This document shows positions 21,697-22,434 of a stretch of 22,434 nucleotides of DNA, one piece after another (within the stretch, counting starts at the first letter, position 1; the number at the start of each line of letters is the position of its first letter). The notes under the pieces were generated by a model, which was not told the origin of the DNA, ran no database searches, and saw nothing but the letters and a program-made list of their open reading frames with translations. Position numbers and translations under genes: made by a program. Source of the DNA: JALZAA01 sp035316025 (GTDB lineage Bacteria; Actinomycetota; Acidimicrobiia; IMCC26256; JACDBD01); NCBI GenBank assembly GCA_035316025.1, contig DATFXL010000086.1:1-22434 (forward strand). Direction: 5' to 3'.

Positions 21697-22320
21697 GCGG
21701 CCACAGTCTGACCAGCCTCCACACGCGCGCCGTTTGGCTGCCCTCGACGTGGTCGACTCCGCCGCTGGAAGAACTTCCGGCCCTGACTGAGTACCTGAAG
21801 GGCGACGCCCGAGGCACCCCCCTCGCTGGCGGACCTGCAAGGACTCGACCGTCTTCTCGGCGCTCTTGCGACCCGCCAAATGCCAGCGCCCACGGCCACT
21901 AGGGAAGCCGCGCCTGGGCGACCGGCTGGACATCTTCGTCGCGGTTACTCGCGCTCTGACTGCGATGAAGTGGCGGGCGTTTGCCGGTCGACCTGTCCGT
22001 GGTGAGGAGCGACCCGACGTGGACGATGTCGTCGAGCGAGCACGCGCGCTTCCTGCATCGAATGTCTCGCCACGAATCGGAGACGAAGACTGGAGGCCGC
22101 GGTCCAGCGACACTTGACCGTCGGAGCATGGCCCTTCGATGTGCTGCTCCCATACCGTCGATCCGCCGCCCCGCTCTAGTTGTTTCGGAGGCGTGTGCCG
22201 AGTGTCACGCCGACTCTGTGACGTGCTGAACAGCCGACAGGGGGCGCGAGCGCGGATGATCCAACGGTCGTCTTCACCGTGACGGCAGGGAAGCGAAGCA
22301 CCCATAAGCGAGGACGACCT
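21697..22320. other. Non-coding or heavily decayed sequence
   Basis: No intact gene is seen. Two short stretches look protein-like but lie in different plus-strand frames: SLADLQGLDRLLGALATRQ (about 21825-21885) and RLDIFVAVTRALTAMKWRAF with PDVDDVVERARAL (about 21920-22050). They may be remains of a frameshifted gene, but I cannot name a family. Confidence 0.35.
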
Positions 22321-22434
22321 ATGGATTACTTGTTCATGCGTCTACATCAGGATGAAGAATTCCTGCGACGAGGAACCCACGATGGGCTCGACTACCTGAT
22401 TGGACCCATTCCCGGCGCACCGAAGCCCGGCCCC
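22321..22434 (+). CDS. Hypothetical protein, 5' part, cut by window end
   Basis: An open frame begins at ATG 22321 with AGGA (22311-22314) 6 nt upstream, and stays open for 38 codons to the window edge (MDYLFMRLHQDEEFLRRG, THDGLDYLIGPIPGAPKPGP). The first residues look like ordinary soluble protein. No family can be assigned from so short a piece, and it could be chance. Confidence 0.4.
   Translation, partial: MDYLFMRLHQDEEFLRRGTHDGLDYLIGPIPGAPKPGP

Overview
The window looks like chromosomal DNA of a high-GC actinobacterium, perhaps an Acidimicrobiia-like lineage. The evidence is the strong G/C third-position bias, frequent GTG starts, an actinobacterial acyl-CoA carboxylase epsilon subunit next to its beta subunit, DUF4389 and DUF4239 membrane proteins, and several TANNNT hexamers placed 7-9 nt before start codons, as in leaderless genes. 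The lineage is an inference from gene content only.

Layout. Positions 1-1532 hold the 3' end of crotonyl-CoA carboxylase/reductase, then methylmalonyl/ethylmalonyl-CoA epimerase (ATGA overlap), then an alpha/beta hydrolase that appears to begin at a CTG codon. Positions 1528-2122 hold a small heat-shock protein with a HAIR-like operator in front and a strong terminator behind. Positions 2185-4283 hold a three-gene membrane cassette in which a DUF4389 protein sits between two diverged paralogous four-helix proteins. Positions 4310-7318 hold acyl-CoA carboxylase beta and epsilon subunits and a metallophosphoesterase. Positions 7605-9350 encode a long-chain acyl-CoA synthetase. Convergent to it is a minus-strand operon (13036 down to 9386) of 3-hydroxybutyryl-CoA dehydrogenase, an alpha/beta hydrolase and an ethylmalonyl-CoA-mutase-type B12 enzyme. 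Positions 13117-17567 carry an S51-like protein, a membrane-anchored cyclophilin (minus strand), aspartate kinase overlapping aspartate-semialdehyde dehydrogenase, and a two-helix membrane protein with a Rho_N-like tail. DUF4239, VOC and universal stress proteins follow.

Functionally, crotonyl-CoA carboxylase/reductase, epimerase, mutase, 3-hydroxybutyryl-CoA dehydrogenase and a propionyl/acyl-CoA carboxylase form most of an ethylmalonyl-CoA pathway. That pathway assimilates acetyl-CoA without a glyoxylate bypass and also supplies C4/C5 CoA esters. The lysC-asd pair starts the aspartate-family amino acid pathway.

From about 18.4 kb to the end the DNA changes character. It has long non-coding stretches, a previously unannotated hairpin repeat family (two 106-bp copies each ending in a perfect TTATCCACA DnaA box, plus shorter relatives), one conserved hypothetical gene, a degenerate tRNA-Gly(GCC) and the C-terminal remnant of a nucleotidyltransferase. 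This is best read as a decaying accessory region. I saw no CRISPR array, complete insertion sequence, rRNA or intact tRNA. No clearly new defence or biosynthetic system can be demonstrated from sequence alone. The strongest candidates for undescribed structure are the repeat/DnaA-box elements and the three-gene membrane cassette.
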